Source: Chamaea fasciata (Eukaryota > Chordata > Aves > Passeriformes > Sylviidae). Taken from it: 64,000 bases of DNA. Made by a program: the position numbers and the translations under genes. Location of the stretch: assembly GCA_029207755.1 (NCBI GenBank), contig JARCOQ010000012.1:23733740-23797739 (forward strand). Direction: 5' to 3'. The notes beneath the pieces were generated by a model, which saw only the letters and a list, made by a program, of their open reading frames with translations, was not told where the DNA came from and ran no database searches. Shown one piece after another: positions 12,441 through 23,636 of this stretch (positions within the stretch are counted from its first letter, which is position 1; each line of letters starts with the position of its first letter).

Positions 12441-15400
12441 TAAGGAAAGTTTAAAGATAAACAAGAGCAGCACAAAAACAATTAGGCAATGGTAAATTAG
12501 AGAGTCAGCTGCAGCATTAATCAGCACATTTGGGAGACTTCCTAAGTTGTGGCCACATACACCAAAGTCAGACACTAAAATACAAGGGTGGCTCTTCCAC
12601 AGTTGCTGTAAGAAGTACCTCTCTTGGGTCTCTTACTATTTCAGTCAATGTTGCTTGATGGCTATTGAAAAGGAAATCAAATTGAACTCCCACATCATGA
12701 GGCACTGGGAATATTTAATTATTTTTATTTATGCAGAATTACATAACCATAGCTTGGGATTGTAGAGTATAAATGTTTGTGGATGACTGGACATTCTTGT
12801 TCTGGCACAATTGTTACCTCCTTGTGAAATTTAATCATATAATTTTGCTGTATAACTGCACTGTATAACATCATATAATCAGTCCCACCCGCCCAACTGT
12901 CTTCTTTCAATATGCAACATGCTCTACAGACCCACTGGAACAAGTGCTAATTCCACCTGTTTGATTATGTGGGATCACAGAGTCCTGTGAACATTACTGC
13001 AAATGCTGTTATCTCTTAAAGGGAGGGAAAAAAATCCCTCTTCCTTATTATTTTTTATTTCATCTTCTTCTAAGCCATGCAGGCACTATCAACCAGTTTA
13101 TTCTACTATTGAATTGTCTAATCCTTAGATTTTGGCAAGTAATAGGTGGGATGGATTATGAGTTTCATTTCAAGTAGACACCATATCTGGACTTAGAACA
13201 GTCACTGTTCTAATTTTCACAATTTTAAAAGCTCAGCATTAAACAGCATATGATTGCTCTTTATCAGAAAGTCATCATTACAAAAAAAAATTATGTTAGA
13301 TTGCTATTAGTTTTTCAAAATTAATACTAAGCCTGTAGTACTTTTTATATTATAAAAAGCATGTTATGCTTGTTCTGAAAGAAAACAGTGTCTCACCAGC
13401 TGGGATTGATTTGTAGTCTCAGATTGAGGGACTGTGGTAGTGCAGAATTTTCCCAGACTTGCTCCTATGCTCCAAGCCCTGCCTCCCAAGAGATTGATCC
13501 CAGCTGGCACAGCTGCATTTCCTCTTTTGGATGTGCTGATACAGCAGCAGAGGGTGAAAGCAATGGGAAACCAGAGAAGGTACCACAAGTGATGGGATAA
13601 CGCCAGAGTGGAGCAAAGAGCTCCAATTCAGATCCTCCTCACACAGAAGCTGATTCTCCTGAAAAAATATCTGCTTTGTGTTTCAGTATTACTGCCTTTC
13701 TCCCCTAGATCAGAGTTAAATATAATTCTGATTTGCAAGGTTTGCAGGGAATTGGGCTCTTTGTTGTTATTTGCTGTGACAAGATATGGTCTATGCACCG
13801 CAAGAAAAAAGCCTGTACATAGAACCCTGAAAATTCTCCAGCCTCCCTCTTCCTCCTCCTATTCCATTTCTCAGGAGATGTGGTAGCTTTTAAATGTCCT
13901 CAGAAAAACACAGAACCAATTGATTTTATGTTGCACAAAACAGGATCAATTGATTTGCTGCAAACCATATTTGCTTGCCAAACTTTGCAAGGTTGTTTAG
14001 CTTTAATAAATGTATTTTATTTTTTATTTTCTTATTTTACAAGAATTGTAAAATAACAGCTGGGTGGAAAGGAAAACAAATACATTGTTAAAAGAAGGCA
14101 GAGTAGAACATAAGTAGAACAGTTCAGCTTAAAACTACATTATTTGGTGGTTTTTCACAAGGACTCTTTAATTTAAAAAATAAACTCATCCATTTATGTC
14201 AATCTTCCTGAGATCTCATGTACATACCTACAAGGTATATTTCAATCCATTTTCTATACAATGAAGAGATAATATCTTCTATATTACACAGCTTTATTAC
14301 CAAAATTGCCTGTTCCTATTGGTTGGTTGAACTGAAAAACTGCTTTGATTTTTTTAAACTGATTATATTATGCTTAATACAATGTGACAATGTAGGACTG
14401 AAAACTCTCATTAGAGTAAATCAGAATACAAGAGGAGAGTTTATAACCCAGTCCTTTACAGCCTTCTTCTGTCCTGACACAATCTCAGTTCTCAAAAACA
14501 TGTTCCAAAATCCTGAAGCACAAGCATTTATTTGCAATCCTGTCTGAGCTCTGTAGCACCTTGAGTTTAATTGCGTAATTTTAAAATATTTAAGGGAAAT
14601 TATAATCAGGACTGATCAGATTCTGATAAGCTTCAAAACAGAGTGGTCTGCATTGTTTTAACCTGTTTTCATAGGTTTCTTTAGGAAATACTTTTGTCAA
14701 GGGTCTTTGTTTTGGGGTACAATAACAAGCAGAAGTCACTGCACAGACAGCTCAACAAAGTTACCATGACATGAACATTCCTTATAAAAATGCTTTTCAA
14801 GCTGATTCAATAACAACTTTCTCAGCTGCTTGTCTCATACAACATTAAAAAAACCCTGTGTATCAGAAGTATTTTGATCATTATCATTGACTGAGAGAGT
14901 TTTAACCCTTTATGAATCAGTAGGAACACAAGACAATTACCAGTTTTCTCCATCCTCCAGTGCAAGTAGTTCAGACTGAACACCACTAAGCTGGCACTGA
15001 AGGATTTGAATTTGCAATGACTGCTCCATTTGTGTCATCAAATAAATGGAGCCTCAATAGAAGATTTTGAGAATACAGAAAAAATAACTGAAAAAAGGAG
15101 GCAGAAAACCTGAAGTAGCAAGAGACTTGTATCAAATATTTTTAAAGAAAAATATGAAAACTTGGAAAAGAGCAATTTTTTTTTCATGCTTTGCCTTCCA
15201 TTCTCTACTGCTTCTGTGCCTTGCCTTGCCTAAACCTCCTATACCTTGGTTGCTTTGCCTACTCCTCCCTAACTTGCCCGGCCTTTAGTGCCCCTGCTTG
15301 CCTTGCCCTGCCCTTTTCCACCCATGAGAGATGCATTTTTTTTCTTTATTCTTTTCTAACCACTGCTCTTAGACCCACAGCCTTTCTTTGAATAGAGCAG

Positions 15401-16179
15401 TATTATACAAACACACCTAAAGCAGCCTAAAACATGAGAAACATATTTTTATGGAGATTCCTAAAAGTGAGGCAGTGCCAAAGTTATTTCCCACCCAGGA
15501 CTCACTCCTACCATGCTGCCAGCTATTCCATGTGGATCAGCTCCCAGATACCCATCCTTCCCATATATACAAAGTTAATAATCTGCAAAATCAGTGTCCT
15601 TGGTCCTTCTGCATTAACAGGGCATGACCTGCACAGATCACTGAACTAACGGAGTGAATCTCCAGCTTCCTCGAGCACAATTATGTCCATGTCTTACAAA
15701 TCAACTATCAAAATGGTGAGTCTTTAAATGCCCTTTAGAGTCCTTAAAAGGCTCTAAAAAGAAATTAGTGCCAATGCAACACTAGAGAATAAGAATTAAG
15801 AATGACACAAATAAAGATCAGTCCCACCATGCATTAGTAAATATCCACTGGTCAGGCAGGTCTGTCACACTGTAGATCTCAAGAAAAAAATTGGAATAAA
15901 GTTTCTGTTTTATAAAATAATCAAAATACTGAAAAACACAGTTGAAAATATTATATTCTGTTCCTTACATATTGCCTCTATTCTTAAAATATATTTACAT
16001 ACATTTTAGAAGAAATGGATGCAAAAAAAGGTTTTTAAAACAAGGAAATATCCTCATTTTCATTGCAAATCAAGTGTTTCTGGTAATGTCTGAGATGCTT
16101 GATTGCCTTTTAAGTATCACCATTTTGTGGTAAAAAATAGAGGGACTTATGCACATGCACATTCATCTCCTCTTCGGTG
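12441..16179. other. Gene-free AT-rich stretch
   Basis: There is no supported coding sequence. A pyrimidine-rich patch at about 15187-15320 contains many CCTTGCC/CCTTGCCTA near-repeats. Elsewhere it is ordinary AT-rich DNA. Confidence 0.45.
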
Positions 16180-16307
16180 CAATACTGTTTGGAATTGTCT
16201 CTATACTGAGTTTTATGAGACCTCACCTGGAATGCTGGGAACAGTTCTGGTGCCGCCAGCACAAGAAGGACATGGAACTGCTGGAGCAAATCCAGGTGCG
16301 GGCCTCA
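16180..16307 (+). repeat. CR1 LINE, left part of a split copy
   Basis: This is CR1 3' region sequence (GAGACCTCACCTGGA..., AAGAAGGACATGGAACTGCTG) that stops abruptly at the 5' LTR of the outer provirus. It continues at 30686 on the other side, giving one CR1 copy interrupted by about 14.4 kb. Confidence 0.9.
16302..16307 (+). repeat. Target-site duplication of outer provirus, left copy
   Basis: GCCTCA lies directly before the TG of the 5' LTR and is repeated at 30686-30691 directly after the CA of the 3' LTR. A 6-bp duplication is characteristic of alpha- and betaretrovirus-like integrases. Confidence 0.9.
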
Positions 16308-16628
16308 TGTTGTATATCTATGACGAATGGCTTTTCCCCCAAGGACCCCTGAAGTCTGTAACCATGTAGTATTACCCTTCCTTCCTTTCTTGGCCTATTT
16401 GGCTGAGCTCCAGCTATCTTTTCCTGATCAGGAGATTAGATAAGCCCCTGTTCTTCCTTGTTTGTTCTCCTTCCCCCCTGGGAACCTTTGAGAATAAACG
16501 CCTTGGACTAATTCTGGGAGAAGAGCCTCTTTTGGAATCTTTTGTCTTGTCCCTGAGATATTCCTCCAAAGCCTCTCAAGGAAGTGAGATAACCAAAGAA
16601 CCCCAGGAGGCTGTGGGGGGATATTTCA
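16308..16628 (+). repeat. 5' LTR of outer provirus
   Basis: The LTR runs from TGTTGTATATC to ATATTTCA (321 bp). An AATAAA polyadenylation signal lies at 16493-16498. It pairs with the 3' LTR at 30366-30685 along its length. The sequence after it (TTGGTGCTCAATG) should be the primer-binding site, but I cannot match it to a tRNA with confidence. Confidence 0.93.
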
Positions 16629-17394
16629 GTTGGTGCTCAATGTAACTTTTTATGACATATTAAAAGCCCATGCAATAGCTGGAGTCCTTATCCAGGGGTC
16701 TCAAAAGTTCTTTGAGTGGTTCAAGTACCCTACAACCTATCAGCTGTTTTTTGCATGGCTGCAGGTGCTGGAGATGAGTCGGTAGCTTGCTCCATGCCAG
16801 CCACAAGTCAGCTCGGGACAGGGACTTCTGACGCTGCTGCACAACAACCCACAGTCCACAGGAGACAGGTAAGATCTCCTTGTGTTACAGCTACCATGGG
16901 AATAGCCCCTAGCTGCGTGGGGAGTTTTTGCCAGTGATCGTGGAAACTGCATGGCTGCCAGGGGTGCGCTAGGACCCAGCAGACGTGATTTGTTAAACAC
17001 GGTTTCTTTGGGTTGTTTTTTTTTGTTTGTTTGGTTGGGTTTTTTTGCTGGCCAGAGCTTTTGCTGGTTGCAAGTAGGGACGCCCTGGCTGGCAGAGCCC
17101 ACGTTTTAGGGGTTTACACAGCACAGGTCAGGTCCCAGAAGCCAGGTTACAGTGGCTGATCCCCCCAGTGCCCCCGGAGGTGGCAAGAAGCAGCAGCAGT
17201 GACATTCTCCCAGTGCCATGGTTCCCCCATCCATCCCTGCCCTCTCAGCTGAGAGCAGATATCAGGAAAAGGTCATGTTGTGTAGATCCTAAACAGACAG
17301 CCCTTAAAACATCAGAAACATGGATGTACTGCTATCTGTTCATTGAAAGAGTGTATTACAACAGCTTAAAAATATTTTAATTAATGTTAGAATC
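16629..17394 (+). other. Leader region of outer provirus
   Basis: This is the untranslated sequence between the 5' LTR and gag. It includes a G/T-rich low-complexity run near 17000-17050. No intact frame or recognisable packaging structure can be asserted. Confidence 0.5.
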
Positions 17395-19069
17395 CGTAAA
17401 AAGTTACTAACACATTTTGTCTACTGACTGTCAGCTGAAATTCCTGATTCTGCCTTGCAAGATTTGAATTCTGTTTCATTTTGGGATAAAATTGGGCAAT
17501 TATTAACTTTAAAAGTCGAAAATGGTGATCAAAAAGCTTCTCTATTAATTCCAATACTTTTACAAGCTCACAAGCAGCTGTTAGAAGCGGAACAAAGCAG
17601 ACAGGCACAGATAAATTCTTGAAATAATCATTCCCTTTTTCGTTATTCCTCCGTTCCGGAACTGGAGGGGCTTAGCGAGTCTCCCCAACAGAAACAGGAC
17701 TCTGGGACTGACCATACCAGCCTGGGACTCCTGAGTCTCCCACAGTACCGTGTGGTGGAGGGGAATGGCGGACACCAATGGGACAACCCCTTCTCCCCCG
17801 TGATCACCACCCCTACTCCATATCCTTTGCCCAATCCATTCATGCCTTTGGCTTTCCCGCCCCATCCTTCCTCCCAGCGCCTCCCCCTCCCTCCGAGCTA
17901 CCACGGGGATGGGGGAGTGCCCCTTGCAGCCTCCAGCCCCGGTGGAGATGGGGGTGGGCAGCTCCCAGCCTGCAGCCCCAGCTGGGAGGGGGGCGATTCC
18001 CTCGTGGCAAGGGAACATGAGCAGCCTCCCCCAGGACCCCAGGAGAGGGGGTGGGAGCTGCCTCTTGCCAGACCCCAGCGGATGAGAGAGGGAATACCTC
18101 CTGCCTCCCTGGGCACTGGAAGAGCAGTAGAAATTTTAAGAACTCAGAAAAATGTTGATGAACGCATACCTTCTGTGGCACTTGTCATTTACCTTGGTAG
18201 GAGAAACCACACGAGAACCTATCAGCTGTTATCCTATCAAGATAAAAACAGGATTTGCAAAATACAGAGAGAATTTGAACGACCAGTGAAATTTTTAAAG
18301 GCATGATGAGGGCAACTTTTAATTCAAATGAGGGCAAAAAGACCTATTCAGATGCTTGTTAACTCCTTCAGAATATGATCTGTCGAAAATCAGGTGGAAA
18401 AGAGCTTTGACAACGCTATTACATGAGATTCACCAAACTCCTGGCAAAGCAAAAGACAATGATGGTTATGATATTACGCATGAGCATCTGCGTGGTGAAA
18501 GTGATTGGCACTGTCCAGAAAAGCAAACTCGAGTGTTATCCAAATCAGTTTTAGATAAGATCTGTAATGTAGCAGAAAAAACATTTTATCAGCTACCAAC
18601 AATTTAAGTTAAGGGCAGTTATGTTAACATTAAACAGTTTCCTTCAGAGAATTTCTTGCAGTTTGTGGACCATCTGAGAACACAAGTGGAAAGACAAGTG
18701 CAAGACCCGGTGGTGCAGGCAGAATTGATCAAGGAGATGGCTCAGAGGAATGCTAATGAGACCTGTCGTAGAATTATTCTCAGCCTTCCCCTCGACCCAT
18801 TGCCTAGTCTCGCACAGATGATAGAAGCCTGTATCAGGAAAACAGAACTGTTCAGTGCACCTGAAAGGAATCCAGGACTGGCACACCCACAGCCTGCGGC
18901 AGCTGCGGTACCAGGACCAAGGAGGCAACCAATATCACAAGACCAGCTGCAGTACATCGTCTGCCTCCATTGCAAAAAGCCAGGACACTTCGCCAGAGCC
19001 TGCCCACAAAACCAGAAACAGAAGAAGTTCAACAAACAAACTGAGCGTACAGCACGTACCTGCAGTTAA
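17395..19069 (+). pseudogene. gag remnant of outer provirus
   Basis: The matrix-like start (about 17470-17620) ends at a stop. A long proline-rich section follows (about 17750-18120). The capsid begins after a frameshift between 18306 and 18356 and runs through a stop near 18605. It has a major-homology-type segment (FLQFVDHLRTQVERQV, about 18653-18700) and a block NANETCRRIILSLPLDP (about 18750-18800). A CX2CX4HX4C zinc knuckle (CLHCKKPGHFARAC) marks nucleocapsid at about 18960-19003. The order matrix, proline-rich, capsid, knuckle is the expected Gag plan for class II elements. At least one frameshift and several stops make it non-functional. Confidence 0.85.
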
Positions 19070-19930
19070 TACAACTACACGCAAAGATATAAATATAGCG
19101 GGACCCACACTGGCAAATGCCTCTCTCTTTACAAAAAAGGGGGAGGACAGGACACACGGTGTGGGGGTGCAGAAAAATAAAAATGTCAAATGTTCAATTA
19201 ACAAGGTTTGGCAGCTGCGAGGACGATTTAGGCTCGTGACTACCAAAGGTTTTCATTTCATGTCTACTGATTGGACAGTCATTACAGTGCACCTGTCAAA
19301 CATCCCACTGGACCTGACGGTTTACCACATGGCACCGGAGAGTGAGTATTTTGTTACTGGGGACACAGCAGGCACACCCTTAGAGACTGAGGTAGCTCCC
19401 ATGATCATTAAGGGAAAGATAACATGCTTTATGCTGTTGGCACGCTGCATGCACCCACCATTTTAGCTGGTAGAGGGGAAAATTCCTGCTCAGGCTACAA
19501 CCGTTCCAGCAGAGGTCATAGCAAATGGAAAATTACCAGAAGTCTACTGGGCGGAGGTGGTGGGAGAGAATAAACCTTCTATGGAATGCAACCTAGCCTG
19601 TGGGTCAGACCGCCTCCATGTGGAGAAGGTGCTGGACATCAGAGTGGATGTTATGATTATACCTAAGACCATGTGGCCATCACATTGGGAATTGCAACCT
19701 GTAGCGGGCAAACTTTAGGGCATAGGATGAATCATATTGGCAAAAATTTCAAAAAGCATGGTGCAAATTGAGGGACCCGAGGGAAAATTGGCAAATGTCC
19801 GTCCATTCATTGCAGAATAAAAGGCCCCCCCTGTGGGGGACAGACACCATGTCCCAGTGGGGAGTCCAATTGGTCATTCCTAAGACACCCCAGGATTTTT
19901 GAAAATAGCCACTGAGGAGCACCCTACCCA
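19070..19930 (+). pseudogene. dUTPase/protease region of outer provirus
   Basis: Downstream of gag a second frame (open at 18855-19466, overlapping the gag end) may hold a degraded dUTPase-like segment; I recognise it only by position. The protease follows. Its active-site strand reads LDIRVDVMIIP (about 19635-19665), so the catalytic Asp is kept but the next two residues of the D-T/S-G triad are lost. The C-terminal part (MVQIEGPEGKLANVRPF, about 19758-19808) is typical of avian class II protease. Stops interrupt the frame near 19465, 19716 and 19818. Confidence 0.65.
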
Positions 19931-21745
19931 AAAGTTAACGTGGTTGGATGATACCCCAAGATGGGTAGCACAGTGACCATTGAGTAAAGAGAAGCTCAAG
20001 GCGCTTGAGGAGCTCGTGGAGGAGCAATTGGCTAAAGGACACCTAGAAGAGACAACAAAGCCCAGTCTTTCTAGTAAAGAAACCAGAGAAGGACAAGTGG
20101 ATGTTGCTCCATGATTTCCGGGAAATAAACAAAATTATAGAGGACATGGGACCACTCCAACCAGGGATGCCGACTCCAACAATGCTCCCTTGATATTGGC
20201 AATGGGTTGTCCTAAATATCAAGGATTGTCTTTTCCAAATTCCATTGCACCCAGAAGATGCCCCATGTTGTGCATTCTCGTTTCTCACCATTAATCGAGA
20301 AGCCCCAATGAAGCGCTATCACTGGAGTGTTTTGCCGCAAGATCTTAAATCAAGCCCTTTCATATGCCAACAGTATGTAGCCTCATTGCTGTCCCCGGTA
20401 CATGCTAAGTGAAAGGACACCATCATCCTTCACTACAGGGATGATGTGCTTATGTGTGCCCCCAATGACTCTATACTCCAACACACGCTTGACCTAAGGT
20501 TAAGGTTTTAGCCTCTGCTGGATTTCAACTGCAGGAAGACAAAGTTCAAAGGATGCCACCTTGGAAATACCTGGGTTTGGAAATCACTGCAAGGACCATT
20601 GTTCCACAGAAATTGGAAATTGAGTGCAATCCCAAAACCCTAGCAGATCTCCACTCCTTGTGTGGGTCTTTGAATTGGGTAAGACCCTGGCTAGGCCTCA
20701 CAAATGAGGATCTAGGCCCCCTGTTCAAATTACTGAAGGGGGAGAGGGAGTTGGTTTCTCCCAGGGAACTGACCCCAGATGCAAAGACGGAAATCGAAAA
20801 GGTACAGAAGGCCTTGTCAGAAAGGCAGGCTCATCGGTGTGAGCCAAACGTGCCTTTCCATTTCATTGTTCTATGAAAGCTGCCACATTTGCATGGTTTG
20901 ATTTTCCAGCAGATCGAAGAGCAGAGAAATTCACTCTTGATCTTGGAATGTGTTTTCCTCTCTCACCAAAGATCCAAGACCATCACTGAGCCACAAGAGT
21001 TGATGGCTCAGCTGATCCAGAAGGCCAGGGTGAGATTGTGTGAACTGGCTGGTTGTGACTTTACATGTATTCATCTTCCGGTCAAACTTTCTGAGGAGGG
21101 AAAGAGCTCTCCTGAGAGACTGACCAAAGAGATGTTTGAGCATTTGCTGCAGGCAATGCCAGTCTCCAATTATCTCTGGACAGCTACAGCAGACAGATAG
21201 CGGTCCCTGCCACGTCTCACAAGTTGTTCAATGAGGAATTCCACCTCATTCCTCGTGAGAACAGGAGTCGGAGACCACTCAAGGCTCTCACGGTGTTCAC
21301 GGACACATCCGGGGTTTCCCACAAGTCAGTGATGACTTGGAGAAATCCACAGACTCAGCACTGGGAAGCTGATGTTGAGTTTGTGGAGGGATCACCCCAA
21401 GTGTCTGAGCTGGCTGCAGTGGTAAGAGCTTTTGAGAAGTTCTCGGAACCAATTAATTTGGTAATGGACTCTGCCTGTGTAGCGGGGGTAGTGTCCAGAG
21501 AGGAGCAGGCCATGCTCAAAGAAATAGAGAATGAGCATCTCTTCAGATTGCTTTCAAAGCTAATTTATTTAGTTTCTCATCAAGACCATCTGTTCTATGT
21601 GATGCATGTAAGGTCACACACTGATTTGCCAGGTGAAATTGCAGAGGGGAATCATCAGGCAGATTCCCTTGCTGCACCAGTTGAAAAAGCACGTCTCCCT
21701 GACATCTTCCAACAGGCAAAGCTGAGTCACCAACAATATCTTTAA
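19930..21745 (+). pseudogene. RT and RNase H remnant of outer provirus
   Basis: RT begins near LTWLDDTPRWVAQ. The palm is spread over at least two frames, with shifts near 20050 and 20510. The catalytic YxDD box reads HYRDD (about 20433-20447), so the usual hydrophobic residue at x is Arg. The connection domain continues at about 20553-20876 (WKYLGLEI, LQEDKVQ). RNase H is recognised at 21224-21745 by VFTDTSG near 21293, MDSA and a C-terminal NHQADSLA. Stops near 20874 and 21198 separate the pieces. Domain order and motifs match betaretrovirus-like Pol. Confidence 0.8.
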
Positions 21746-21748
21746 AAT

Positions 21749-22620
21749 GTGCCAGGTCTGACCCGTCAGTTCCAGCTAACATGGAGCCAGGCTCAAGCCA
21801 TTGTGGCTACCTGTCCCAACTGCCAGCTCCAGGCCATACTATCGATGGGCATGGGGGTTAACCCCCGGGGCCTTGGCCGTTGTGAAGTGTGGCAGACAGA
21901 CATCAAACACATTCCCAGTTTTGGTCACCTTAAATATGTTCATGTAAGCATTGACACATATTCAGACGCAGTCTATGCCTCTTCCCATGCAGGAGAAAAG
22001 TCTGTGCATGCCAAGCAGCATGTCTAGTGCAGGCTTTTTCAGTGTTGGGGATCCCAAAAGAAATCAAAACTGATAATGGCCCAGCGTATGTGTCCAAGGA
22101 GTTCCTGGAATTTGCCCAGCAGTGGAGAGTGAAAGGTAAAACTGGCATCCCTCACTCCCCCACAGGTCAAGCTGTGGTTGAGTGTGCACACAAGACTCTC
22201 AGGCAGGTCTTGGCTAGACAGAGCAGTTCAACTGTGTGGATGTCTCTGCAGCAGAAGCTCTGCAAAGCCATGTTTACCATCAACTTTCTGAACTGTTCGT
22301 TTGAAAACATGAGTCCACCAGTGGTACGTCATTTTAACAGTGGTAATCAGTTCAAATTGTCTCAGTGTCCACCAGTCTTGATTAGGGATCCAGAAACTTG
22401 GGAAAGCAAAGGTCCCTATGAGCTCGTGACCTGGAGTTGTGACTATGCATGTGTGGCTACTCCCTCAGGCCCTCGGTGGATTCCCCAGAAATGGGTGAAA
22501 CCTTTTGTCCCCAAAAATCCAGCTCAAGCAGAAGGGGATAAGAGGCAAGTAGCCATTGCTTCAAAGAGAAGACGCTGCCTGATGGAGAAAAAGATTCTTC
22601 CGAGGTGTGGATTCCTCCTA
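21749..22620 (+). pseudogene. Integrase remnant of outer provirus
   Basis: The zinc-binding domain retains CPNC (about 21805-21816). The catalytic core shows the first Asp in WQTDIKHIPSFG (about 21890-21926), then a stop at 22025 with a frame change. In the next frame it shows the second Asp in TDNGPAY and the Glu in AVVECAHKTL. All three D,D,E acids are therefore still present although the frame is broken. The C-terminal domain includes GPRWIPQKWVKPF. The frame runs on past the integrase end toward the start of env. Confidence 0.85.
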
Positions 22621-22699
22621 GCAGAAACAGAAAATTTTAACATGTTTTTAAAATGTTTGTTTTTCCTTTTTCGAGAAAACCTACCTCACACTCAACCCT

Positions 22700-22917
22700 G
22701 TGATGAACCCCATCCAAGTTGTCATCTTGTTAATGCTGAATGGCCTGGCAGCTGCAAGGATCATCCCTCAGCCACATCAAAATATCTGGGTGACCCTGGC
22801 ACAGACACTTCAGCAGAAAAACATGTCTTTGTCCACTGCAGAAGCAAAGAATCCTATGTCCACTTGTCTGGTAGGAATTCCATTGCAGCCTGGAGAATTT
22901 CCAGCAGGTTTGGACAC
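22700..22917 (+). pseudogene. env remnant of outer provirus, 5' part
   Basis: An ATG-started frame opens with a hydrophobic signal-peptide-like stretch (VVILLMLNGLAAA), then surface-subunit sequence with potential N-glycosylation (NMS). It overlaps the end of pol, as is common for env. It is cut at 22917 by the antisense provirus, next to the duplicated target GACAC. The rest of env resumes at 29219. Confidence 0.7.
22913..22917 (+). repeat. Target-site duplication of inner provirus, left copy
   Basis: GACAC directly precedes the first base of the left LTR and recurs at 29214-29218 directly after the right LTR. The length of 5 bp differs from the 6-bp duplication of the outer element, which fits a different retroviral class. 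Confidence 0.9.
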
Positions 22918-23458
22918 TGTAGTGGTTTGAAAGCAAAACAAATGAGAGGTTCCAAGTCAGAGATACAATTTAATAGGAAGAAGGGAAAGAAAGTAAAATA
23001 AAAATATATGAAATAATACAAAAGACCACTGACAGAGTCAGAATACAACCTGAGCAGAGTGATGGAAGCAGTCCAGATGAGGTGGTCTTCCTGAAGCAGT
23101 GATCCCATAGAAAGGTCTGGTAGCTCGGGTCCTCTGGTAATCCAGTGGGTAAGGGCCTCCTGTACTGTCCCAAACCCCAGATTATATCCAGGCTGGAATG
23201 CTTGGTTTCTCCCTCTGGGCTGAGCATCTCACAATGGGATGATGAGTCATGCAGGGGGTCCTTGAAGGCCCATTAAACAGAGATAGCTTCCGGAGAGAGT
23301 TATCTATGAGTCATGGGCAAGGCATCTGATGGGCCATTAACAGAAGATAATGGCCCAGAGGGAGGGGGTCTGGGAAAACCCTGCTCCACCCGGATTCAAC
23401 AGTTCATGAAGATGGTGATAGAATACTTTGTGCACATCATATACTACAACCCAGGACA
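22918..23458 (-). repeat. 3' LTR of inner provirus (left in window)
   Basis: On the minus strand the LTR reads TGTCCTGGGTTG... to ...AAACCACTACA. It pairs end to end with 28674-29213 and with the solo LTR at 42892-43414. Polyadenylation should lie in the AT-rich part near 22960-23010. Confidence 0.95.
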
Positions 23459-23636
23459 TAATCCACCCGTTATTCTATTACCGTCTACATCATACCCAAA
23501 TTAATACATTCTTACAGAGATGTACATATACATACATAGATATACATATATACATACAGAATGAAACTTTACACACTATCCTCACTTAAAATTAGGTCTC
23601 CCTGTAGTACACAATGGGTTTCCCCATCTTTTTGCA

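Noticed and set aside
17752..18306. Proline-rich open frame considered as a host exon
   Set aside because: Lies between the 5' LTR and the capsid of the outer provirus and reads on toward capsid; it is the gag linker.
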